Assembly: GCA_947650285.1 (NCBI GenBank)
Contig: CANTFL010001481.1
Location: forward strand, 62,001-126,000
Reading direction: 5' to 3'
Origin: Hyaloperonospora brassicae
Lineage: Eukaryota > Oomycota > Peronosporomycetes > Peronosporales > Peronosporaceae
DNA length: 64,000 nucleotides
Below the pieces are notes generated by a model, which searched no databases, had not been told where the DNA came from, and worked only from the letters and a program-made list of their open reading frames with translations. The position numbers were made by a program, and so were the translations under genes. Below are positions 38,038-50,585 of this stretch, in pieces; within the stretch, counting starts at the first letter, position 1, and every line of letters starts with the position of its first letter.

Positions 38038-38220
38038 GCAAGGAATGAGATTCCTGATCGCCTCCAGCAATTAAATGCGATTCATGATCGCCCCCAGCAA
38101 TGGGTGCCTGATGGCCCAGCAATGGAGTGCGATTCATGATCGCTCCCACCGATGGGTGTGATTCTGATCGCCCCCGCGATTGGGTGTGGTCCTGATCGAC
38201 CCCAGCGATGGGTGGTTCCT
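38038..38220. other. Deletion-rich patch in the 773-bp HOR region
   Basis: Compared with the next copy (about 38,529-38,720), this interval has at least eight small deletions and few substitutions. Examples are GCAAGGAATGAG for GCAAGTGAATGAG, GGGTGCCTGATGGCCCAGC, CACCGATGGGTG, GATTCTGATCG, GGTCCTGATCG and GCGATGGGTGG. Both flanks are clean. It resembles uncorrected long-read error more than decay. Confidence 0.75.
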
Positions 38221-39150
38221 GATGGCCCCCAGCAATGGAATGTGACTCTTGACTGACCCCAGCGACCGGGTGTGATTTCTGATCATCCTATCAATCGGTT
38301 GTGATTCTTGATCGACCCCAGCAATTTATGCGATTCATGATCGCCCCCAGCAATTAAATGCGATTCATGATCGCCCCCAGCGATTGAGTGCGATTCCTGA
38401 TCGACCCCAGAGATTTGGTGTGATTCCGGATGGCCTGCAGCAATGGAATGTGACTCCTGACTGACCCCAGCGACCGGGTGTGATTCCTGATCGCCCTATC
38501 AATCGGTTGTGATTGTTGATCGACCCCAGCAAGTGAATGAGATTCCTGATCGCCTCCAGCAATTAAATGCGATTCATGATCGCCCCCAGCAATGGGTGCA
38601 ATTCCTGATGGCCCTTAGCAATGGAGTGCGATTCATGATCGCTCCCACCGATTGGGTGTGATTTCTGATCGTCCCCCGCGATTGGGTGTGGTTCCTGATC
38701 GACCCCAGCGATTTGGTGTGGTTCCTGATGGCCCCCAGCAATGGTGTGTGATTCCCGATCGACCCCAGCGACAGGATGTGATTCCTGATCCCCCTATCAA
38801 TCGTTTGTGGTTCTTGATCGACCCCAGCAAGTGAATGCGATTCCTGGTCGCCCCCAGCAATTTAATGCGATTCATGATCGCCTTCAGCAATGGGTGTAAT
38901 TCCTGATCGACCTCAGCAATTTAATGCGATTCATGATTGCTCCCAGCGATTGGGTGTGATTTCTGATCGCCCCCGGCAACTTGATGCGATTAACGATCGT
39001 CCCCAGCGATTTGGTGTAATTTCTGATCGCCCCCAAAGATTAGGTGTGGTTCCTGATCGCCCCCAGCTATTGGGTGTGGTTCCTGATCGACCCCAGCGAT
39101 TGAGTTCGATATATGATCGCCTTCAGCAACTGAATGCAATTCCTGATCGC

Positions 39151-42100
39151 CCCTAGCGATTAGGTGTGATCCCTGATCTCCCTATCAATCGTTTGTTATT
39201 TTTGATCGACCCCAGCAAGTGAATGCGATTCGTGATCGCCCCCAGCAATTAAATGCGATTCATGATCGCCCCCAGCAATGGGTGCAATTCCTGATGGCCC
39301 TTAGCAATGGAGTGCGATTCATGATCGCCCCCAGAGATAGAGTGTGATTCCTGATCGCCCCCAGCAATTAGGTGTGATTCCTGATCGCCCTATCAATCTT
39401 TTGTGATTCTTGATCGACCCCAGCAACTGAATGCGATTTCTGATCGCCCCCGAGATTGAGTTATATTCCTGATCGACCCCAGCGATTGAGTGAGATTCCT
39501 GATCGCCCCAAGCAGTTTAATGCGATTCATGATCGCCCCCAGCGATAGAGTGTGATTCCTGATGGCCCCTAGCAATAAGGTGTGATTCCCAATCGAACCC
39601 AGCGACCAGGTGTGATTCCTGATCGCCCTATCAATCGGTTGTGATTCTTGATCGACCCCAGCAATAAATGCGATTCCTGATCGCCCCCAGCAATTTAATG
39701 CGATTCATGATCGCCCCCAGCTATGAAGTGTGTTTCCCGATCGACCCCAGCGACCGGCTGTGATTCCTGATCGCCCTATCAATCGGTTGTGATTCTTGAT
39801 CGACCCCAGCAAGTAAATGCGATTCCTGATCGCCCCCAGCAATTTAATGCGATTCATGATCGCCCCCAGCAATGGAGTGTGATCCCCGATCGACCCCAGC
39901 GACCGGCTGTGATTCCTGATCGCCCTATCAATCGGTTGTGATTCTTGATGGACCCCAGCAAGTAAATGCGATTCCTGATCGCCCCCAGCAATTTAATGCG
40001 ATTCATGATCGCCCCCAGCAATGAATGTGATTCCTGATCGCCCCCATCGATTGCGTGAGATTCATGATCGCCCATAGCGATTGAGTGCGATTCATGATCG
40101 ACCCCAGAGATAGAGTGTGATTCCTGATCGCCCCCAGCTATGGAGTGTGATTCCCGATCGACCCCAGTTACCGGGTGTGATTCCTGATCGCCCTATCAAT
40201 CAGTTGTGATTCTTGATTGACACCAGCAAGTAAATGCGATTCCTGATCGACCCCAGCGATAGAGTGTGATTCCTGATGGCCCTTAGCAATGGAGTGCGAT
40301 TCCCGATCGACCCCAGCGACCGGGTGTGATTCCTGATCGCCCTATCAATCGGTTGTGATTCTTGATGGACCCCAGCAAGTAAATGCGATTCCTGATCGCC
40401 CCCAGCAACTTAATGCGATTCATGATCGCCCCCAGCAATGGAGTGTGATTCCCGATCGACCCCAGCGACCGGGTGTGATTCCTGATCGCCCTATCAATCT
40501 GTTGTGATTCTTGATCGACCCCAGCAAGTAAATGCGATTCCTGATCGCCCCCAGCAATTTAATGCAATTCCTGATCGCCCCCGCGATTGAGTTCAATTCC
40601 TGATCGACACTAGCGATTGAGTGCGATTCCTGATCGCCCCTAGCAATGGAGTGCGATTCCCGATCGACCCCAGCAACAGAATGTGATTCCTGATCGGCCT
40701 ATCAATCAGTTGTGATTCTTGATCGACCCCAGCAAGTAAATGCGATTCCTGATCGCCACCAGCAATTAAATGCGATTCATGATCGCCCCCCGCGATTGAG
40801 TTCAATTCCTGATCGACACTAGCGACTGAGTGCGATTCCTGATCGCCCCCAGAAATGGAGTGCGATTCCCGATCGACCCCAGCGACAGGATGTGATTCCT
40901 GATCGCCCTATCAATCGGTTGTGATTCTTGATCGACCCCAGCAGGTAAATGCGATTTCTGATCGCCCCCAGCAATTAAATGCGATTCATGATCGCCCCCA
41001 GCGATTGGGTGCGATTCATGATCGCCCCCAGCAAGTAAATGCGATTCCTGATCGCCCTCAGCAATTAAAGGCGATTCATGATCGCCCCCAGCGATTGGGT
41101 GTGATTCCTGATCGCCCCCATCGATTGCGTGAGATTCCTGATTGCCCATAGCGATTGAGTGCGATTCCTTATCGACCCCAGAGATAGAGTGTGATTCCTG
41201 ATCGCCCCCAGCTATGGAGTGTGATTCCCGATCGACCCCAGCGACCGGGTGTGATTCCTGATCGCCCTATCAATCAGTTGTGATTCTTGATCGACACCGG
41301 CAAGTAAATGCGATTCCTGATCGCCCCCAGCAATTTAATGCGATTCATGATCGCCCCCAGCGATTGGGTGTGATTCCTGATCGACCCTAGCGATTGAGTG
41401 CGATTCCTGATCGCCCCCCGCGATTGAGTTCAATTCCTGATCGACACTAGCGATTTAATGCGATTCATGATCGCCCCTCGCGATTGAGTTCAATTCCTGA
41501 TCGACACTAGCGATTGAGTGCGATTCCTGATCGCCCTTAGCAATTTCATGCGATTCCCGATCGACCCCAGCGACCGGGTGTGATTCCTGATCGCCCTATC
41601 AATCGGTTGTGATTCTTGATCGACACCAGCAAGTAAATGCGATTCCTGATCGCCCCCAGCAATTTAATGCGATTCCTGATCGCCCCCAGCAATTTAATGC
41701 GATTCCTGATCGCCCCCATCGATTGAGTGAGATTCATGATCGCCCATAGCGATTGAGTGCGATTACTGATCGACCCCAGAGATAGAGTGTGATTCCTGAT
41801 CGCCCCCAGCTATGGAGTGTGATTCCCGATCGACCCCAGCGACCGGGTGTGATTCCTGATCGCCCTATCAATCGGTTCTGATTCTTGATCGACCCCAGCA
41901 ATTTAATGAGATTCCTGATCGCCCCCCGCGATTGAGTTCAATTCCTGATCGACACTAGCGATTGAGTGCGATTCCTGATCGCCCCCAGCAATGAAGTGCG
42001 ATTCCCGATCGACCCCAGCGACAGGATGTGATTCCTGATCGCCCTATCAATCAGTTGTGATTCTTGATCGACCCCAGCAAGTAAATGCGATTCCTGATCG

Positions 42101-45100
42101 CCCCCAGCAATGGGTGTAATTTCTGATCGCGCCCAGCAATTTAATGCGATTCATGATCGCCCCCAGCGATTGGGTGTGGTTCCTGATCGACCCCAGCGAT
42201 AGAGTGTGATTCCTGATGGCCCCCAGCAATGGAGTGCGATTCCCGATCGACCCCAGCGACCGGGTGTGATTCCTGATCGCCCTATCAATCAGTTGTGATT
42301 CTTGATCGACCCCAGCAAGTAAATGCGATTCCTGATCGCCCCTAGCAATTTAATGCGATTCATGATCGCCCCCAGCAATGGGTGAGATTCCTGATCGCCC
42401 CCAGCGATTGGGTGTGGTTCCTGATCGCCCCCAGCGATTAAATGCGATTCATGATCGACCCCAGAGATAGAGTGTGATTCCTGATCGCTTCTAGCGATTA
42501 GGTGTGATTCCTGATCGCCCTATCAATCGGTTGTGATTCTTGATCGACCCCAGCAAGTAAATGCGATTCCTGATCGCCCCCAGCAATTTAATGTGAGTCC
42601 TGATCGCCCCCCGCGATTGAGTTGAATTTCTGATCGACACTAGCGATTGAGTGCGATTCCTGATGGCCCCCAGCAATGGAGTGCGATTCCCGATCGACCC
42701 CAGCGACAGGATGTGATTCCTGATCGCCCTATCAATCGGTTGTGATTCTTGATCGACACCAGCAAGTAAATGCGATTCCTGATCGCCCCCAGCAATTTAA
42801 TGTGAGTCATGATCGCCCCCAGCAATGGGTGTGATTCCTGATCGCCCCCATCGATTGCGTGCGATTGCTGATGGCCCCCAGCAATGGAGTGCGATTCCCG
42901 ATCGACCCCAGCGACAGGATGTGATTCCTGATCGCCCTATCAATCAGTTGTGATTCTTGAACGACACCAGCAAGTAAATGCGATTCCTGATCGCCCCCAG
43001 CAATTTAATGCGATTCATGATCGCCCCCAGCAATGGGTGTGATTCCTGATCGCCCCCATCGATTGCGTGAGATTCCTGATCGCCTTCAGCGATTGAGTGC
43101 GATTCCTGATCGACCCCAGAGATAGAGTGTGATTCCTGATCGCCCTCAGCAATGGAGTATGATTTCCGATCGACCCTAGCGACCGGGTGTGATTCCTGAT
43201 CGCCCTATCAATCAGTTGTGATTCTTGATCGACACCGGCAAGTAAATGCGATTCCTGATCGCCCCCAGCAATTTAATGCGATTCATGATCGCCCCCAGCG
43301 ATTGGGTGTGATTCCTGATCGACCCTAGCGATTGAGTGCGATTCCTGATCGCCCCCCGCGATTGAGTTCAATTCCTGATCGACACTAGCGATTTAATGCG
43401 ATTCATGATCGCCCCTCGCGATTGAGTTCAATTCCTGATCGACACTAGCGATTGAGTGCGATTCCTGATCGCCCTTAGCAATTTCATGCGATTCCCGATC
43501 GACCCCAGCGACCGGGTGTGATTCCTGATCGCCCTATCAATCGGTTGTGATTCTTGATCGACCCCAGCAGATGAATGCGATTCCTGATCGCCCCCAGCAA
43601 TTTAATGCGATTCATGATCGCTCCCAGCGATTGGGTGTGATTTCCGATCGACCCCAGCGACCGGGTGTGATTCCTGATCGCCCTATCAATCGGTTGTGAT
43701 TCTTGATCGACCCCAGCAGATGAATGCGATTCCTGATCGCCCCCAGCAATTTAATGCGATTCATGATCGCCCCCAGCGATTGGGTGTGATTCCTGATCGC
43801 CCCCATCGATTGCGTGAGATTCCTGATCGCCCCTAGCGATTTAATGCGATTCCTGATCGACCCCAGAGATAGAGTGTGATCCCTGATCGCCCCCAGCAAT
43901 GGAGTGTGATTCCCGATCGACCCCAGCGACCGGGTGTGATTCCTGATCGCCCTATCAATCTGTTGTGATTCTTGATCGACCCCAGCAAGTAAATGCGATT
44001 CCTGATCGCCCCCAGCAATTTAATGCGATTCATGATCGCCCCCAGCGATTGGGTGTGATTCCTGATCGACCCCAGCGATAGAGTGTGATTCCTGATGGCC
44101 CCCAGCAATGGAGTGCGATTCCCGATCGACCCCAGCGACCGGGTGTGATTCCTGATCGCACTATCAATCGGTTGTGATTCTTGATCGACCCCAGCAAGTG
44201 AATGCGATTCCTGATCGCCCCCAGCAATTTAATGCGATTCCTGATCGCCCCCCGCGATTGAGTTCAATTCCTGATCAACACTAGCGACTGAGTGCGATTC
44301 CTGATGGCCCCCAACAATGAAGTGCGATTCCCGATCGACCCCAGCGACAGGATGTGATTCCTGATCGCCCTATCAATCAGTTGTGATTCTTGATCGACAA
44401 CTGCAAGTAAATGCGATTCCTGATCGCCCCCAGCAATTAAATGCGATTCATGATCGCCCCCAGCGATTGGGTGTGATTCCTGATCGACCCTAGCGATTGA
44501 GTGCGATTCCTGATCGCCCCCCGCGATTGAGTTCAATTCCTGATCGACACTAGCGATTTAATGCGATTCATGATCGCCCCTCGCGATTGAGTTCAATTCC
44601 TGATCGACACTAGCGATTGAGTGCGATTCCTGATCGCCCTTAGCAATTTCACGCGATTCCCGATCGACCCCAGCGACCGGGTGTGATTCCTGATCGCCCT
44701 ATCAATCGGTTGTGATTCTTGATCGACACCAGCAAGTGAATGCGATTCCTGATCGCCCCCAGCAATTTAATGCGATTCCTGATCGCCCCCATCGATTGAG
44801 TGAGATTCATGATCGCCCATAGCGATTGAGTGCGATTACTGATCGACCCCAGAGATAGAGTGTGATTCCTGATCGCCCCCAGCTATGGAGTGTGATTCCC
44901 GATCGACCCCAGCGACCGGGTGTGATTCCTGATCGCCCTATCAATCGGTTGTGATTCTTGATCGACCCCAGCAAGTGAATGCGATTCCTGATCGCCCCCA
45001 GCAATTTAATGCGATTCCTGATCGCCCCCGCGATTGAGTTCAATTCCTGATCGACACTAGCGACTGAGTGCGATTCCTGATGGCCCCCAACAATGAAGTG

Positions 45101-46004
45101 CGATTCCCGATCGACCCCAGCGACAGGATGTGATTCCTGATCGCCCTATCAATCAGTTGTGATTCTTGATCGACACCAGCAAGTAAATGCGATTCCTGAT
45201 CGCCCCCAGCAATTTAATGCGATTCATGATCGCCCCCAGCGATTGGGTGTGATTCCTGATCGACCCTAGCGATTGAGTGCGATTCCTGATCGCCCCCCGC
45301 GATTGAGTTCAATTCCTGATCGACACTAGCGATTTAATGCGATTCATGATCGCCCCTCGCGATTGAGTTCAATTCCTGATCGACACTAGCGATTGAGTGC
45401 GATTCCTGATCGCCCTTAGCAATTTCATGCGATTCCCGATCGACCCCAGCGACCGGGTGTGATTCCTGATCGCCCTATCAATCGGTTGTGATTCTTGATC
45501 GACCCCAGCAAGTAAATGCGATTCCTGATCGCCCCCAGCAATTTAATGCGATTCATGATCGCCCCCAGCGATTGGGTGTGATTCCTGATCGCCCCCATCG
45601 ATTGCGTGAGATTCCTGATCGCCCCCAGCGATTTAATGCGATTCCTGATCGACCCCAGAGATAGAGTGTGATCCCTGATCGCCCCCAGCAATGGAGTGTG
45701 ATTCCCGATCGACCCCAGCGATCGGGTGTGATTCCTGATCGCCCTATCAGTCGGTTATGATTCTTGATCGACCCCAGCAAGTAAATGCGATTCCTGATCG
45801 CCCCCAGCGATTTAATGCGATTCCTGATCGACCCCAGAGATAGAGTGTGATCCCTGATCGCCCCCAGCAATGGAGTGTGATTCCCGATCGACCCCAGCGA
45901 CCGGGTGTGATTCCTGATCGCCCTATCGATCGGTTGTGATTCTTGATCGACCCCAGCAAGTAAATGCGATTCCTGATCGCCCCCAGCAATTAAATGCGAT
46001 TCAT
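39151..46004 (+). repeat. Block 5a: mixed monomers, precursors of the 7-mer HOR
   Basis: Block 5 monomers appear here: CAAGTAAATGCG in place of CAAGTGAATGCG, CGATAGAGTGTG, CAATGGAGTGCGATTCCC, CATCGATTGCGTGAG and GACACTAGCG. Order is irregular, with units of about 5-12 monomers. A larger segment with the TTAGCAATTTCATGCG or TTAGCAATTTCACGCG monomer occurs four times (41,529; 43,467; 44,632; 45,408), each preceded by CCCTCGCGATTGAG and GACACTAGCGATTGAG. Confidence 0.87.
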
Positions 46005-49000
46005 GATCGCCCCCAGCGATTGGGTGTGATTCCTGATCGACCCCAGCGATAGAGTGTGATTCCTGATGGCCCCCAGCAATGGAGTGCGATTCCCGATCGA
46101 CCCCAGCGATCGGGTGTGATTCCTGATCGCCCTATCAATCGGTTGTGATTCTTGATCGACCCCAGCAAGTGAATGCGATTCCTGATCGCCCCCAGCAATT
46201 TAATGCGATTCATGATCGCCCCCAGCGATTGAGTGTGATTCCTGATCGACCCCAGCGATAGAGTGTGATTCCTGATGGCCCCTAAGCAATGGAGTGCGAT
46301 TCCCGATCGACCCCAGCGACCGGGTGTGATTCCTGATCGCCCTATCAATCGGTTGTGATTCTTGATCGACCCCAGCAAGTAAATGCGATTCCTGATCGCC
46401 CCCAGCAATTTAATGCGATTCATGATCGCCCCCAGCGATTGGGTGTGATTCCTGATCGACCCCAGCGATAGAGTGTGATTCCTGATGGCCCCCAGCAATG
46501 GCAGTGCGATTCCCGATCGACCCCAGCGACCGGGTGTGATTCCTGATCGCCCTATCAATCGGTTGTGATTCTTGATCGACACCAGCAAGTGAATGCGATT
46601 CCTGATCGCCCCCAGCAATTTAATGCGATTCCTGATCGCCCCCATCGATTGAGTGAGATTCATGATCGCCCATAGCGATTGAGTGCGATTCCTGATCGCC
46701 CCCAGCGATTGGGTGTGGTTCCTGATCGACCCCAGCGATAGAGTGTGATTCCTGATGGCCCCCAGCAATGGAGTGCGATTCCCGATCGACCCGAGCGACC
46801 GGGTGTGATTCCTGATCGCCCTATCAATCGGTTCTGATTCTTGATCGACCCCAGCAAGTAAATGCGATTCCTGATCGCCCCCAGCAATTTAATGCGATTC
46901 ATGATCGACCCCAGCGACCGGGTGTGATTCCTGATCGCCCTATCAATCGGTTGTGATTCTTGATCGACACCAGCAAGTAAATGCGATTCCTGATCGCCCC
47001 CAGCAATTAAATGCGATTCATGATCGCCCCCAGCGATTGGGTGTGATTCCTGATCGACCCCAGCGATAGAGTGTGATTCCTGATGGCCTTCAGCAATGGA
47101 GTGCGATTCCCGATCAACCCCAGCGATCGAGTGTGATTCCTGATCGCCCTATCAATCGGTTGTGAATCTTGATCGACCCCAGCAAGTAAATGCGATTCCT
47201 GATCGCCCCCAGCAATTTAATGCGATTCATGATCGCCCCCAGCGATTGGGTGTGATTCCTGATCGACCCCAGCGATAGAGTGTGATTTCTGATGGCCCCC
47301 AGCAATGGAGTGCGATTCCCGATCGACCCCAGCGACCGGGTGTGATTCCTGATCGCCCTATCAATCGGTTGTGATTCTTGATCGACCCCAGCAAGTAAAT
47401 GCGATTCCTGATCGCCCCCAGCAATTTAATGCGATTCATGATCGCCCCCAGCGATTGGGTGTGATTCCTGATCGACCCCAGCGATAGAGTGTGATTCCTG
47501 ATGGCCCCCAGCAATGGAGTGCGATTCCCGATCGACCCCAGCGACCGAGTGTGATTCCTGATCGCCCTTTCAATCGGTTGTGATTCTTGATCGACCCCAG
47601 CAAGTAAATGCGATTCCTGATCGCCCCCAGCAATTTAATGCGATTCATGATCGCCCCCAGCGATTGGGTGTGATTCCTGATCGACCCCAGCGATAGAGTG
47701 TGATTCCTGATGGCCCCCAGCAATGGAGTGCGATTCCCGATCAACCCCAGCGATCGAGTGTGATTCCTGATCGCCCTATCAATCGGTTGTGAATCTTGAT
47801 CGACCCCAGCAAGTAAATGCGATTCCTGATCGCCCCCAGCAATTTAATGCGATTCATGATCGCCCCCAGCGATTGGGTGTGATTCCTGATCGACCCCAGC
47901 GATAGAGTGTGATTCCTGATGGCCCCCAGCAATGGAGTGCGATTCCCGATCGACCCCAGCGACCGGGTGTGATTCCTGATCGCCCTATCAATCGGTTGTG
48001 ATTCTTGATCGACCCCAGCAAGTAAATGCGATTCCTGATCGCCCCCAGCAATTTAATGCGATTCATGATCGCCCCCAGCGATTGGGTGTGATTCCTGATC
48101 GACCCCAGCGATTAGAGTGTGATTCCTGATGGCCCCCAGCAATGGAGTGCGATTCCCGATCGACCCGAGCGACCGGGTGTGATTCCTGATCGCCCTATCA
48201 ATCGGTTGTGATTCTTGATCGACCCCAGCAAGTAAATGCGATTCCTGATCGCCCCCAGCAATTTAATGCGATTCATGATCGCCCCCAGCGATTGGGTGTG
48301 ATTCCTGATCGACCCCAGCGATAGAGTGTGATTCCTGATGGCCCCCAGCAATGGAGTGCGATTCCCGATCGACCCCAGCGACCGGGTGTGATTCCTGATC
48401 GCCCTATCAATCGGTTGTGATTCTTGATCGACCCCAGCAAGTAAATGCGATTCCTGATCGCCCCCAGCAATTTAATGCGATTCATGATCGCCCCCAGCGA
48501 TTGGGTGTGATTCCTGATCGACCCCAGCGATAGAGTGTGATTCCTGATGGCCCCCAGCAATGGAGTGCGATTCCCGATCGACCCCAGCGACCGGGTGTGA
48601 TTCCTGATCGCCCTATCAATCGGTTGTGATTCTTGATCGACCCCAGCAAGTAAATGCGATTCCTGATCGCCCCCAGCAATTTAATGCGATTCATGATCGC
48701 CCCCAGCGATTGGGTGTGATTCCTGATCGCCCCCAGCGATTGAGTGCGATTCCTGATCGTCCCCAGCGATTTGGTGTGATTCCTGATGGCCCCCAGCAAT
48801 GGAGTGTGATTCCCGATCGACCCCAGCGACCGGGTGTGATTCCTGATCGCCCTATCAATCGGTTGTGATTCTTGATCGACCCCAGCAAGTAAATGCGATT
48901 CCTGATCGCCCCCAGCAATTTAATGCGATTCATGATCGCCCCCAGCGATTGGGTGTGATTCCTGATCGACCCCAGCGATAGAGTGTGATTCCTGATGGCC

Positions 49001-49769
49001 CCCAGCAATGGAGTGCGATTCCCGATCGACCCCAGCGACCGGGTGTGATTCCTGATCGCCCTTTTAATCGGTTGTGATTCTTGATCGACCCCAGCAAGTA
49101 AATGCGATTCCTGATCGCCCCCAGCAATTTAATGCGATTCATGATCGCCCCCAGCGATTGGGTGTGATTCCTGATCGACCCCAGCGATAGAGTGTGATTC
49201 CTGATGGCCCCCAGCAATGGAGTGCGATTCCCGATCGACCCCAGCGACCGGGTGTGATTCCTGATCGCCCTATCAATCGGTTGTGATTCTTGATCGACCC
49301 CAGCAAGTAAATGCGATTCCTGATCGCCCCCAGCAATTTAATGCGATTCATGATCGCCCCCAGCGATTGGGTGTGATTCCTGATCGACCCCAGCGATAGA
49401 GTGTGATTCCTGATGGCCCCCAGCAATGGAGTGCGATTCCCGATCGACCCCAGCGACCGGGTGTGATTCCTGATCGCCCTATCAATCGGTTGTGATTCTT
49501 GATCGACCCCAGCAAGTGAATGCGATTCCTGATCGCCCCCAGCAATTTAATGCGATTCATGATCGCCCCCAGCGATTGGGTGTGATTCCTGATCGACCCC
49601 AGCGATAGAGTGTGATTCCTGATGGCCCCCAGCAATGGAGTGCGATTCCCGATCGACCCCAGCGACCGGGTGTGATTCCTGATCGCCCTATCAATCGGTT
49701 GTGATTCTTGATCGACCCCAGCAAGTAAATGCGATTCCTGATCGCCCCCAGCAATTTAATGCGATTCAT
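46005..49769 (+). repeat. Block 5b: 7-monomer, 209-bp HOR array
   Basis: The unit is CGATTGGGTGTG, CGATAGAGTGTG, GATGGCCC with CAATGGAGTGCG, CGACCGGGTGTG, CTATCAATCGGTTG (29), CAAGTAAATGCG, CAATTTAATGCG: six 30-bp and one 29-bp monomers, 209 bp. From 46,005 to 47,021 units are mixed with 270-bp and 328-bp forms. From 47,022 the array is clean. Confidence 0.94.
47022..49769 (+). repeat. Clean run of 13 HOR units (12 x 209 bp + one 239 bp)
   Basis: Unit starts are 47,022, 47,231, 47,440, 47,649, 47,858, 48,067, 48,277, 48,486, 48,695, 48,934, 49,143, 49,352 and 49,561. The 48,067 unit is 210 bp from one inserted T (CGATTAGAGTG). The 48,695 unit is an 8-mer of 239 bp, with CGATTGAGTGCG and CGATTTGGTGTG replacing CGATAGAGTGTG. 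Neighbouring units differ by only a few substitutions. Confidence 0.95.
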
Positions 49770-50016
49770 GATCGCCCCCAGCAATGGGTGTGATTCCTGA
49801 TCGCCCCCAGCGATTGGGTGTGGTTCCTGATCGACCCCAGCGATAGAGTGTGATTCCTTATGGCCCCCAGCAATGGAGTGCGATTCCCGATCGACCCCAG
49901 CGACCAGGTGTGATTCCTGATCGCCCCCAGCGATTTGATGTGGTCCTGATCGACCCCAGCAATTTGGTGTGATTCCTGATGGCCCCCAGCAATGGAGTGT
50001 GATTCCCGATCGACCC

Positions 50017-50585
50017 CAGTGACCGGGTGTGATTCTTGATCGCCCTTTTAATCGGTTATGATTCTTGATCGACCCCAGCAAGTGAATGCGATTCCTGAAC
50101 GCCCCCAGCAATTTAATGCGATTCATGATCGCCCCCAGCAATGGGTGAGATTCCTGATCGCCCCCAGCGATTGGGTGTGGTTCCTGATCGAACCCAGCAA
50201 TTTGGTGTAATTCCTGATCGCTCCCAGTAATAGAGTTGGATTCCCGATCGACCCCAGCGACCGGGTGTGATTCCTGATCGCCCCCAGCAATTTGATGTGG
50301 TCCTGATCGACCCCAGCAATTTGGTGTGATTTCTGATGGCCCCCAGCAATGGAGTGTGATTCCCGATCGACCCAAATGACCGGGTGTGATTCTTGATCGC
50401 CCTTTTAATCGGTTGTGATTCTTGATCGACCCCAGCAAGTGAATGCGATTCCTGATCGCCCCCAGCAATTTAATGCGATTCATGATCGCCCCCAGCGATT
50501 GAGTGCGATTCCTGATCGACCCCAGCGATTGGGTGTGGTTCCTGATCGACCCCAGCGATTGAATTCGATATCTGATCGCCTTCAG
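50017..50585 (+). repeat. Duplicated segment, offset 6,053 bp, copy a
   Basis: This matches 56,070-56,638, including rare features: GAACGCCCCCAGC, AGTAATAGAGTTGG, ATGTGGTCCTGATCG and GACCCAAATGACCGGG. Single differences include GATCGCTCCCAGTAATAG here against GATCGCCCCCAGTAATAG. Similarity begins at the GTGACCGGG monomer, upstream of which the two copies belong to different monomer orders. Confidence 0.88.

Larger units (their letters stand above)
34225..39150 (+). repeat. Block 4b: 26-monomer, 773-bp HOR array and derivatives
   Basis: This super-unit is made of block 4a monomers. Markers are GATCGCCCCGAGC with GGGTATAATTCC, GTGATTGTTGATCG following the 29-mer, GTGAATGAGATTCC, GATCATCCTATC and GTGATTTCGGATCG. 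Full units occupy 34,488-36,807; a fourth starts at 36,808. Rightward copies are shortened to offsets of 506 and 491 bp (37,101 to 37,607; 37,874 to 38,365). The block dissolves into mixed monomers by about 39,150. Confidence 0.9.

Noticed and set aside
46001..46768. 255-codon open frame on the minus strand in the 7-mer array
   Set aside because: Pure HOR translation with internal repeats of about 70 residues corresponding to 209 bp; no coding signature such as synonymous bias can be separated from repeat copying.
49557..50483. 308-codon open frame on the minus strand
   Set aside because: Same periodic peptide as elsewhere. Part of it is duplicated at 55,625-56,686 because the DNA is duplicated, not because a protein is conserved.
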